Source: Bacterioplanoides pacificum
Lineage (GTDB): Bacteria > Pseudomonadota > Gammaproteobacteria > Pseudomonadales > Oceanobacteraceae
Direction of reading: 5' to 3'
Assembly (NCBI RefSeq): GCF_042648445.1
Contig: NZ_JBHRYB010000001.1
Coordinates: 620,001 to 684,000, forward strand
Length of the DNA: 64,000 nucleotides
Below, piece by piece: positions 54,164 to 61,041 of this stretch. Under the pieces are notes generated by a model, which saw nothing but the letters and a program-made list of their open reading frames with translations, did not search any database and was not told where the DNA came from. A program made the position numbers and the translations under genes. The stretch's first letter is position 1. Each line of letters opens with the position of its first letter.

Positions 54164-56662
54164 TTAACCGGCTTCGTCGTTGTAGAGGGTATTTTCCAGT
54201 TCACGCAGTGCTTGTTCGTAGCCACTTTTGTCGCCGAAGGCGTTGATCAGCTCCATGCCGGTTCCCAGTTTGTCGAATGGGGGAAGCTGCAGAATCTTGA
54301 TGTCTTCGATGCTCTGTACGCCGGTGTCGGCGTATTTATCAAGCAGGGTGTCGAGTACGGTTTGCGCCTGCTTACTGTAGCGGTCGAAGATGTTACGCCG
54401 GCGTTTGGCTTGTACGGCGCGCTGCTTGCGGGTGAGGGCTGGCTGGTCGTATACGATGTGGGTAATCACATCGAAGGGGTCGGGTTCGTCGCCGAGTTTG
54501 CCTTTAAGGTCGTCGATCAGGTCGTCCCAGGAAACGCCCTGGGCGGTCAGTTCGTCGATAACCGCTTGTTTGCGTTCGGCTTCGTTCCAGCGTTTGAGGA
54601 AATCGCTGAGGGTGGCGTAATGGCCCTGCACCGACTTGCGGGTGAAGTCGGTGAGGTTTTCGGTAATGAGTTTGCCATCGCTGTCGAGATGCTGAATGCG
54701 CTGGTCGATGATGCTGAACTCGACGTCGCCAATGCGGAATTTTTTCTTCGGCTCGCGTGGCTCGTCACCGGGTTCCCAGGGGCCTGTTCCGGTATCTGCG
54801 CCACTATTGCCCGATGAGGTGCCGTATTCGCCTTCCGGTTCTTTGATGCCGGTTGGCTGTTCAGTACCGTTTTCGTTTGTCGGGTCGGGCGGCAGAATAT
54901 CGTCGTTATCACTGGGGACGTATATCTGTTCGGGGTCGCCGTCGAATTTTTCATCGGCGAACAGTTCCGTCGCTTTCTTAAAATCGAGAATGGTAAACCA
55001 CTGCTTGCCGTAGGCTTCGTCGATACGGGTGCCGCGGCCAATAATCTGTTTAAACTCGGTCATCGACTGTATGCGCTGGTCGAGCACTACCAGTTTGCAG
55101 GTTTTGGCATCGACGCCGGTGGTCATCAACTTACTGGTACAGGCTATAACCGGATAGGGTTCTTCCGGATCGATAAAGTGGTCGAGTTCGGCTTTGCCTT
55201 CTTTGTCGTCGCCGGTGATGCGCATAACGTACTTACGGTTTTTGGCGACCTGCTCCGGGTTCAGGTTAACCAGTAGCTGGCGCATACGCTCTGCGTGGTC
55301 GATGTTTTCGCAGAAGACGATGGTTTTCTGCATAGGGTCGGTTTTTCGCATGTATTCGGTGATGGTCTGGGCAACCAGCAGGGTACGCTGGTCCATAACG
55401 ATATTTTTATCGAAATCGCGCTGGTTGTAGATGCGGTCGTCGATCAGCTGGCCGCTTTTGTCTTTCTGCCCTTTGTTCGGACGCCAGCCCTGCAGGTCTT
55501 TATCGAAATCGACACGAATAACTTTGTAGGGGGCCAGGTAACCGTCGTCGATGCCCTGTTTCAGTGAGTAGGTGTAAACGGGTTCTCCAAAGTAGTGGAT
55601 GTTGGATACTTCTTTGGTTTCTTTGGGCGTGGCGGTGAGGCCGATGTGGGTGGCGCTGTCAAAGTATTCGAGAATTGCCCGCCATGCTGAGTCTTCTGCG
55701 GCACTGCCGCGATGGCACTCGTCGATCACAATCAGATCGAAGAAATCGGGTGAGAACTGTTTGTAGACGTTGCGTTCTTCTTCGGTGCCACTCAGGGCCT
55801 GATACAGACCGAGGTAGATTTCATAGGAGGTGTCTACCTTGTTGACCCGGTCTTTGTCTTTTTTAACGGCGAGTTCGATATCCAGCTTTTTGCCGTTGCG
55901 TTCCATACCGCCACCTCGTGGCGATAGCTTGGCCATGGCGCCAGCGAAGGGTTTGAAGTCGTTGTTCATGGTCTGGTCGACCAGAATGTTGCGGTCGGCC
56001 AGGAACAGAATGCGTTTCTTCTGTTTCGACTTCCACAAACGCCAGATTATCTGAAAAGCGGTGTAGGTTTTGCCGGTACCGGTGGCCATAACCAGCAGAA
56101 TACGGTCTTGCCCTTTGGCGACGGCTTCAATGGTGCGGTTAATGGCCACCATCTGGTAATAGCGCGGCGTTCTGTCGTTGGCGGCTTCGTGATAGGGCTG
56201 GCTCATGGCGGCCTGACCATCCGGGATATCTTTCCAGCGGCAATAGGCTGCCCACAGGGTATCGGGGCCTGGTAATTCGCTCAGAGCAATTTCGGTTTCT
56301 ACTTGTGGGTAGATCAGCCCGTGCGGGTCACGGAACAGGAAGCTATCGCCATTACTGCTGATGGCGAAGGGCACGTCCAGCTTTTCGGCATAATCCATCG
56401 CTTGCTGCATACCGTCACCAACGCGGTGCTTGTTGTCTTTGGCTTCGATAACGGCAATGGGCTTGGCTTTCTGGTAGCAGAGAACATAGTCGGCCCGGCG
56501 TGGGGCCTGGCGGCTGTGCATTCGGCCACGCACGACGATACGGCCATCGCTGACAGAAAATTCTTCATAGACCTGGGTCTGGATATCCCAGCCAGCGCTG
56601 ATAATGGCAGGTGTGATGTACTTGGTGCGGATATCCGTTTCGGTCAGGCTGCGCTTATCCAT
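54164..56662 (-). CDS. hsdR: type I restriction enzyme R subunit (EcoEI type)
   Basis: 832 residues. Nuclease domain with D58...E73-A-K75 (RADYVLCYQKAKPIAVIEAK, residues 56-75, quoted in part). Helicase SF2 motor: Walker A ATGTGKT (193-199), DECH in IVIDECHRGS (~312), SAT-like and QIIGRGTRID (~547). A C-terminal EcoEI R domain covers ~630-832. It translocates DNA and cuts unmodified sites. It is the first gene of the hsd operon on this strand. Confidence 0.95.
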   Translation of the reverse strand: MDKRSLTETDIRTKYITPAIISAGWDIQTQVYEEFSVSDGRIVVRGRMHSRQAPRRADYVLCYQKAKPIAVIEAKDNKHRVGDGMQQAMDYAEKLDVPFAISSNGDSFLFRDPHGLIYPQVETEIALSELPGPDTLWAAYCRWKDIPDGQAAMSQPYHEAANDRTPRYYQMVAINRTIEAVAKGQDRILLVMATGTGKTYTAFQIIWRLWKSKQKKRILFLADRNILVDQTMNNDFKPFAGAMAKLSPRGGGMERNGKKLDIELAVKKDKDRVNKVDTSYEIYLGLYQALSGTEEERNVYKQFSPDFFDLIVIDECHRGSAAEDSAWRAILEYFDSATHIGLTATPKETKEVSNIHYFGEPVYTYSLKQGIDDGYLAPYKVIRVDFDKDLQGWRPNKGQKDKSGQLIDDRIYNQRDFDKNIVMDQRTLLVAQTITEYMRKTDPMQKTIVFCENIDHAERMRQLLVNLNPEQVAKNRKYVMRITGDDKEGKAELDHFIDPEEPYPVIACTSKLMTTGVDAKTCKLVVLDQRIQSMTEFKQIIGRGTRIDEAYGKQWFTILDFKKATELFADEKFDGDPEQIYVPSDNDDILPPDPTNENGTEQPTGIKEPEGEYGTSSGNSGADTGTGPWEPGDEPREPKKKFRIGDVEFSIIDQRIQHLDSDGKLITENLTDFTRKSVQGHYATLSDFLKRWNEAERKQAVIDELTAQGVSWDDLIDDLKGKLGDEPDPFDVITHIVYDQPALTRKQRAVQAKRRRNIFDRYSKQAQTVLDTLLDKYADTGVQSIEDIKILQLPPFDKLGTGMELINAFGDKSGYEQALRELENTLYNDEAG

Positions 56663-56796
56663 GCTGATGGGGTCAACTCCGGTCGCTGAGAATTTAGTTA
56701 GCAGGAGTGTACTGGAGTTTGCCGGTGCGCTGAAGCCTCTGGGCGGGTTGCGCCAGGGGGTGTAAGAATTTTTGACAGGTGGCTGGCCTCCCCAAC

Positions 56797-56835
56797 GGCA
56801 CCGTATGCGTTCTGTTCGCCAGAACGGGCGGTGCC
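56797..56835. other. Long two-part hairpin next to iterons
   Basis: Outer stem GGCACCG (56797-56803) with CGGTGCC (56829-56835); inner stem GTTCTG (56809-56814) with CAGAAC (56820-56825). It lies between hsdR and the repeats, as expected in a replication or transfer origin. Confidence 0.45.
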
Positions 56836-56855
56836 CCTTGGTAATCTATAAAGGA

Positions 56856-56988
56856 GTACGCATAGCGGGTAATGCGAGAGTAAAAAGCCGCCGGACTGGT
56901 ACGCATAGCGGGTAGTTCAGCATCTTGCTGGTGGAGTGGCCGGTTGTATTGGCCCACATAGCGGGTAGTTTGGTACGCATAGCGGGCA
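56856..56988. repeat. Four iteron-like repeats (core GTACGCATAGCGGGTA)
   Basis: Copies at 56856-56871, 56899-56914, 56952-56966 (variant CCCACATAGCGGGTA) and 56973-56988 (one change at the end). All face the same way and the last two are 21 bases apart, one helical repeat unit. They directly follow the winged-helix gene. The 335 bases between hsdR and that gene hold these repeats and the hairpin but no gene. Confidence 0.75.
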
Positions 56989-56997
56989 GCGAATTTT

Positions 56998-57411
56998 TTA
57001 GTGTTGGTCTGGTTCTCGGTAAAAACGATACAGTCCACTGGGGGCCTGCGTTTCTTTTACGTCCAGTTTTCCTTTGCATTCATCAATGGCTCGCCATGTT
57101 ACGGCATACAGTGAACAGCGGTTTTTACCGCCCTGGCGGGTTTGCTCAATCATGCCGACTTCCTGCAGTTTCTTCAGCGAGCTGTTCAGGGTTCCTTTTG
57201 AGTTCCAACCTTTGTGCTGCAGCTGTGACCAGACGGCATTCAGGTCGCCGTTGTTAAAGCCGGTGAACTGCACGGCAATATCAATCAGGAGTTTTACATC
57301 CCAGCCATCCAATGCGCGATATGCCTCACTGCCGAGTACGCTGTGGGGAATATTCAGAAAGGGCGCATTGCCTTTGCGCCCGTTGGCTTTCGCTCTGCGG
57401 TCTTTTGCCAT
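56998..57411 (-). CDS. Winged-helix protein, possible iteron-binding replication/transfer factor
   Basis: 137 residues, basic start AKDRRAKANGRKGNAPFLN. Helices then a wing pattern: VKLLIDIAVQFTGFNNGDLNAVW and GTLNSSLKKLQEVGMIEQTRQGG (in parts, ~35-100) with a GGKNRCSLYAVTW strand. Similar proteins are common in integrative elements without a proven role. Four iterons lie within 10-150 bases of its stop. Calling it an initiator is inference. Confidence 0.55.
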   Translation of the reverse strand: MAKDRRAKANGRKGNAPFLNIPHSVLGSEAYRALDGWDVKLLIDIAVQFTGFNNGDLNAVWSQLQHKGWNSKGTLNSSLKKLQEVGMIEQTRQGGKNRCSLYAVTWRAIDECKGKLDVKETQAPSGLYRFYREPDQH

Positions 57412-57490
57412 GGTTGGCAGCCTGACGGGTGAGGGTGGAAAACAGGCTGCGGGTTGTTTGCCGGCAGCCGGAAGGTCAGTTCCATGACGG

Positions 57491-57790
57491 TTAATGCGGC
57501 AGTAAAAAATTCGGGTCGTTGGCGGCCTTCATCAGAAACTCCACGTTTTCGCGCATTCGTGGCGTCAGCGTGTTCAGCACTGTGCTCTGGTCGATCACAT
57601 GGTAGCGGGCATGAGTGCCTCCCACGTGGGGTTCATCCACGGTTTTTATGGCTGCGCCCGCGTTGCGCAGTTCATGTATGACGGTGGACAGACGAGCGTG
57701 CTGGTAGTTGTTGATGGCCTGCCAGCTGGAAATATGCCCCGCCGCCAGCAGATGGGCGATTACGTATTCTTTTTTGCTGAATGACTTCAT
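57491..57790 (-). CDS. Small helix-turn-helix protein of the element
   Basis: 99 residues. SSWQAINNYQHARLSTVIHELRNAG (~21-45, partly quoted) forms a winged helix-turn-helix of the type found in satellite and integrative elements. It begins inside the last four bases of alpA, so the two are co-translated. Function in element control is inferred. Confidence 0.55.
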   Translation of the reverse strand: MKSFSKKEYVIAHLLAAGHISSWQAINNYQHARLSTVIHELRNAGAAIKTVDEPHVGGTHARYHVIDQSTVLNTLTPRMRENVEFLMKAANDPNFLLPH

Positions 57791-58011
57791 GCTGCACCTC
57801 CCTGCCTACGGGAAGCGTTGATGCGGCTTTCGATCCAATCATTGATTTCGCTTTCAACCCAGGCAGACGCTCGGGCCCCGAGTTTTACGGATGCAGGGAA
57901 GGTACCTTCCTGAATCATGGCGTGGGCCTGAGAACGGCAGATGCCGACGCGGGGCTGGACGTCTTTCCAGCGCAACAGGCGTGATTGTTGAGTATGGCTG
58001 ATATTGGTCAT
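57787..58011 (-). CDS. alpA: AlpA-family excision/transcription regulator
   Basis: 74 residues from ATG 58011 with AGGAGG 7 bases upstream; a longer frame from 58044 has none. RLLRWKDVQPRVGICRSQAHAMIQEGTFPASVKLG (quoted in part) is the AlpA MerR-like helix-turn-helix. In P4 and related elements AlpA activates integrase expression and excision. It lies between the integrase and the HTH gene. Confidence 0.8.
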   Translation of the reverse strand: MTNISHTQQSRLLRWKDVQPRVGICRSQAHAMIQEGTFPASVKLGARASAWVESEINDWIESRINASRRQGGAA

Positions 58012-58068
58012 TGGTTGCCTCCTGTGGGCGTTGTTGGTGACCAAAACAGCTTCATCTGTGAGTTGGTA

Positions 58069-58593
58069 TTAATGTAGGGGAATAAAAATTTCCTTTTTCC
58101 CGTTGCTTTTTTGTACGACCCAGCGTTCGTAGTAACGCCTTACTGTATCGGGGAATTTATTGAGTGATTTTGCTACTACTTCGTAAGCTTTGGATTTGTT
58201 TGTCGTATTCTTTAGTTCAAACTTTACCATGCCAATAATTTGCAAAATTTTTTGCTCCGTCATGGAGTTAGGTCTGCCGGATATTTTTTGTTCCATACCA
58301 AGACTCTGCAAAGCCAGATTCTCTGAAAAGGCTTCACTAAATAGGCGCTCTAGCAGCTCGCCAAATAGGCCAATGTTTCCAGTAGTAAGCTTGTCTTTAA
58401 GGAAAGCGACGAAGCAGTACCAATCGAAAGGTGTCAGACGGGTGGTGTCTAGCGTGGAATTAATTTGACAATATTTCTCGTAAGCAGCATCTATCATCGT
58501 TGCTGCGTCATCATAGTCATCCCAATAGAATCCAATGATGTATAGCAGTTTCTTTGTATGGCCTTCAGGCGGCAATGATTTCCAGTCCAGCAT
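58069..58593 (-). CDS. Hypothetical protein near integrase
   Basis: 174 residues, AT-rich, mostly helical. The C-terminal part (TNKSKAYEVVAKSLNKFPDTVRRYYERW ~133-160, in part) looks like a helix-turn-helix of the Fis/Mor type. No family recognised. Twenty-four bases separate it from the integrase stop on the same strand. Confidence 0.5.
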   Translation of the reverse strand: MLDWKSLPPEGHTKKLLYIIGFYWDDYDDAATMIDAAYEKYCQINSTLDTTRLTPFDWYCFVAFLKDKLTTGNIGLFGELLERLFSEAFSENLALQSLGMEQKISGRPNSMTEQKILQIIGMVKFELKNTTNKSKAYEVVAKSLNKFPDTVRRYYERWVVQKSNGKKEIFIPLH

Positions 58594-58617
58594 TCTCAGA
58601 GTCCATTCATGTTGCTG

Positions 58618-59781
58618 TTATAGATTATCCGCCCACCACTGAAGCATTTCCGTTCGTTCTTCCAGATAGTCCGCCCGGTTGTAGGCTTTACGTATCTGAT
58701 TGCGCTCTTCGTGGGCCAGTTGTTTTTCGATCACATCCGGCCTGAATCCGGCTTCATTCAATACGGTTGAAGCGGTGGAGCGTAATCCGTGAGTGGTGGT
58801 GTGCTCTTTGAAGCCTGTGCGTTTAAGCAGCACCAAAAAGGCATTTTCAGACAAAGGCTTCTCAATGGTATTGGGGCTTCGCAAAAGCCATTCAGTGTGG
58901 CCCGTGTGTTGTTTAAGCTCTGTCAGTACATCAATGGCTTGACGGCTTAAGGGTATCAGGTGGTCTGTCTTCATTTTCATACGCTCTGCCGGAATTAGCC
59001 AAAGCTGCTTTTCAAAGTCGATTTCACTCCAGCGACCAAAGCGTACTTCACCGGTTCGGGTCATGGTCAGTATTAGCAGCTTAAGTCCTAGCTTTACTAC
59101 CGGGTGGCCTCCGTATGCGTCGATACTGGTCAAGAAACTCCCCATCATTGCGAATGGTAAGGCACGCTGATGGTTGACGGCTGGTACGGCTTTTAGCGCT
59201 GGAGTGATACCTGTTACCGGGTTGTTTTCGACGAGTCCTTCAGCAATGGCAAATGCAAAGATACCTTGAAGGTAATTTTTTACTTTGCGGGTGGTTTCAC
59301 CAATGCCTTCGTTTTCCATTAAGCGCAGTACAGTCAATACGTCGGCGCTGGTAATCTGGTGAATGGGTTTGTCGCTAAGGTAGGGCATTAAGCGCCGGTC
59401 AATCATCTGGCGAACTTTGAGCGCGTAGCGCGGTGTCCATCTGGGGGTATTGAGTTCGTGCCAGCGGTAAGCCAACACCCCAAAAAGATTCTGAGCCTGA
59501 ATACGTTGTAGGCGCTTGGCTTCCATGCGTTCGTCGGTGGGATCAATGCCTTTGCGAATCTTAGATTTGGCAATGTCGCGTTCTTGTCTGGCTTCCTTTA
59601 ACGAATAATCGGGGTATTGGCCGATGGTATAGGCTTTCTCCTTGCCATCTAGGCGGTATTTTACCCGCCACGATTTGATCCCTGTTTTGCTAACCATCAA
59701 ATACAAGCCGCCAGCATCAGATAGCTTATATCCCTTATCCTTGGGCTTTGCGGCTTTGATAGCGGCAACGGTCAATGACAT
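58618..59781 (-). CDS. P4-type tyrosine integrase
   Basis: 387 residues from ATG 59781 with AAGGAG 9 bases upstream; a longer frame from 59838 lacks support. DUF4102 N-terminal domain (MSLTVAAIKAAKPKDKGYKL), core-binding domain, then a catalytic domain with Arg in TRTGEVRFG, His-x-x-Arg in HGLRST, and Tyr near the end in IRKAYNRADYLEER. It should insert and excise the adjacent element at a specific site. Upstream DNA holds GGGGGTAT arm-type repeats. Confidence 0.95.
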   Translation of the reverse strand: MSLTVAAIKAAKPKDKGYKLSDAGGLYLMVSKTGIKSWRVKYRLDGKEKAYTIGQYPDYSLKEARQERDIAKSKIRKGIDPTDERMEAKRLQRIQAQNLFGVLAYRWHELNTPRWTPRYALKVRQMIDRRLMPYLSDKPIHQITSADVLTVLRLMENEGIGETTRKVKNYLQGIFAFAIAEGLVENNPVTGITPALKAVPAVNHQRALPFAMMGSFLTSIDAYGGHPVVKLGLKLLILTMTRTGEVRFGRWSEIDFEKQLWLIPAERMKMKTDHLIPLSRQAIDVLTELKQHTGHTEWLLRSPNTIEKPLSENAFLVLLKRTGFKEHTTTHGLRSTASTVLNEAGFRPDVIEKQLAHEERNQIRKAYNRADYLEERTEMLQWWADNL

Positions 59782-59796
59782 TGGTTGTTCTCCTTG

Positions 59797-59844
59797 TGGG
59801 GGTATTGGAGCTACCCGAACACGATACCCCCTGTGCAATACCCC
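59797..59844. repeat. Right-end arm-type repeats
   Basis: GGGGGTATTGG (59798-59808, 11 bases identical to 46179-46189), ATACCCCC (59824-59831) and CAATACCCC (59836-59844), directly before the integrase start region. The following ~225 bases up to 60071 hold no gene that I recognise. Confidence 0.6.
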
Positions 59845-60071
59845 TAACTAGGAGCGGTTGTCCATAGACGTTGCTGGTCGCCTGAGAATATGAATGTCAG
59901 TATTAATGCGGCTTTGGGGGTGGTTTAGAGGTTGTTTCATGTGCGGTAAAGCAGGAAGTGAGCAAATTTCTAGATAACTTGAGCTGATTGTTCCGTATAT
60001 AGAAGTAATGGTTGTTAATGAACCTCTATTGGATCTAACAATAAGAGTCAATAATGGCGCCTCAGCTTTTC

Positions 60072-60545
60072 CTAACCAGTGAACTCTAATCTGTATGTAA
60101 AGCTATATGGCCTCGACAGATTACTCAGTAGACAACCGGCTATGCCTCCTCCTAGAAGAAAAAGAAGCCAATTACCGCTTTTAGTATAGCTACCAGCTAC
60201 TCCTCCTAATATCGCACCAATTAAAGTAGCTTGCAGCTGAGGACTATACTTCCTACCCTGAATTAGCATATATGCAATATGTTCACAGTTATTACCGACT
60301 ACTTCGTACCGATGATCATTGTTCAAGATACGCTCCAACCTCTTGGTCAATAATGAGTGATCATCTACATGGCTACGAATTACCTTGACTGGTTTCCCTT
60401 CGGAATACTGATCAACAGAGATTAGTTCAACATTGTTCTGAGGGCTGTTATGCAAAACTTGCCCATTGCCCAGGTAAACCCCTGCATGCTGAATAATGCC
60501 TTTGCTTCTATATAGCAAATCACCGGATTTCAGATTATTATTCAT
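60072..60545 (-). CDS. LRAT/NlpC-like papain-fold protein with hydrophobic tail
   Basis: 157 residues. GDLLYRSKGIIQHAGVYLGNG (parts, 8-28) with His20, and NNCEHI (85-90) with Cys87, form the circularly permuted papain-like LRAT active site. A glycine-rich hydrophobic region (~103-142, LIGAILGGVAGSY, LLFLLGGGIAGCLL) can insert in membrane. LRAT-type proteins act as phospholipases or acyltransferases. The gene is AT-rich and divergent from the XRE-STAND operon, sharing its operator. Confidence 0.75.
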   Translation of the reverse strand: MNNNLKSGDLLYRSKGIIQHAGVYLGNGQVLHNSPQNNVELISVDQYSEGKPVKVIRSHVDDHSLLTKRLERILNNDHRYEVVGNNCEHIAYMLIQGRKYSPQLQATLIGAILGGVAGSYTKSGNWLLFLLGGGIAGCLLSNLSRPYSFTYRLEFTG

Positions 60546-60562
60546 TTACAAACTTCCTATTC

Positions 60563-60598
60563 ATTTACGTTTTACGCAAATATACATTAAACGTAAAT
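60563..60598. promoter_or_regulatory. Perfect 10-bp inverted repeat operator
   Basis: ATTTACGTTT (60563-60572) and AAACGTAAAT (60589-60598), 16 bases apart, in the 98-base divergent gap. It fits a binding site for the XRE regulator encoded next to it, covering both promoters. Confidence 0.65.
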
Positions 60599-60643
60599 AG
60601 TTGCAAACTTGCTTTGTCCTAAATAGTATAAATTTGGTGATTT

Positions 60644-61024
60644 ATGAATGCTGAACAAACGTCCTATTCTGCTGTTTTGGGTGTTGTCTTGAGCAACCTC
60701 CGTAAAGAGCGCCGTATTGAACAAGGCGAAATGGCGGCAAGAATGGGGCTTTCTCAAGCAAGCTATAGTCGTCTTGAAAGTGGAAAATCAGCTTTTTCTA
60801 TCGATCAGATGTATCAGGCTGCCTCTGCACTAGGAATAGATGAGAGTGAAATTACAACTCGTCTAAATTCCACAGTTATCCAGCTAAATGCCAATGGAGT
60901 ACGCGTCGTCCCTCAGTTAAGGGGAAACACCACACAAGCGAAACAGGAAAGCTCTGATGTCGGAAATTTTATCGCTGGAGCAGCGTTAGGTGGATTACTA
61001 ATTGGACTACTGAGCCGGAAATAA
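60644..61024 (+). CDS. XRE-family transcription regulator with membrane-like tail
   Basis: 126 residues. Helix-turn-helix ~12-70 (RKERRIEQGEMAARMGLSQASYSRLESGKSAFSI in parts). The C-terminus ends VGNFIAGAALGGLLIGLLSRK, a glycine-rich hydrophobic helix rarely seen in XRE repressors; the divergent LRAT-like protein has a similar tail. It is followed after 17 bases by the STAND NTPase, so it probably controls that gene and the LRAT gene. Confidence 0.85.
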   Translation: MNAEQTSYSAVLGVVLSNLRKERRIEQGEMAARMGLSQASYSRLESGKSAFSIDQMYQAASALGIDESEITTRLNSTVIQLNANGVRVVPQLRGNTTQAKQESSDVGNFIAGAALGGLLIGLLSRK

Positions 61025-61041
61025 CACAGACAGGATGTCAA

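Larger units (their letters stand above)
46143..59844. mobile_element. Putative integrated defence element (~13.7 kb) with P4-type integrase
   Basis: An integrase at its right end, an AlpA regulator, HTH proteins, iterons and a type I RM cargo fill the span. Both ends hold three copies of the octamer GGGGGTAT or its near match, in mirrored order. Left arm: minus, minus, plus (46143-46151, 46156-46163, 46179-46189). Right arm: plus, minus, minus (59798-59808, 59824-59831, 59836-59844). No tRNA target or long flanking direct repeat was found, so ends are approximate. Confidence 0.6.

Noticed and set aside
54134..54817. Plus-strand 227-codon frame in hsdR
   Set aside because: Antisense shadow of hsdR; no independent support.
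56856..56988. CRISPR array
   Set aside because: Only four imperfect repeats with uneven spacing (43, 53, 21 bases) and no cas genes; iterons fit better.
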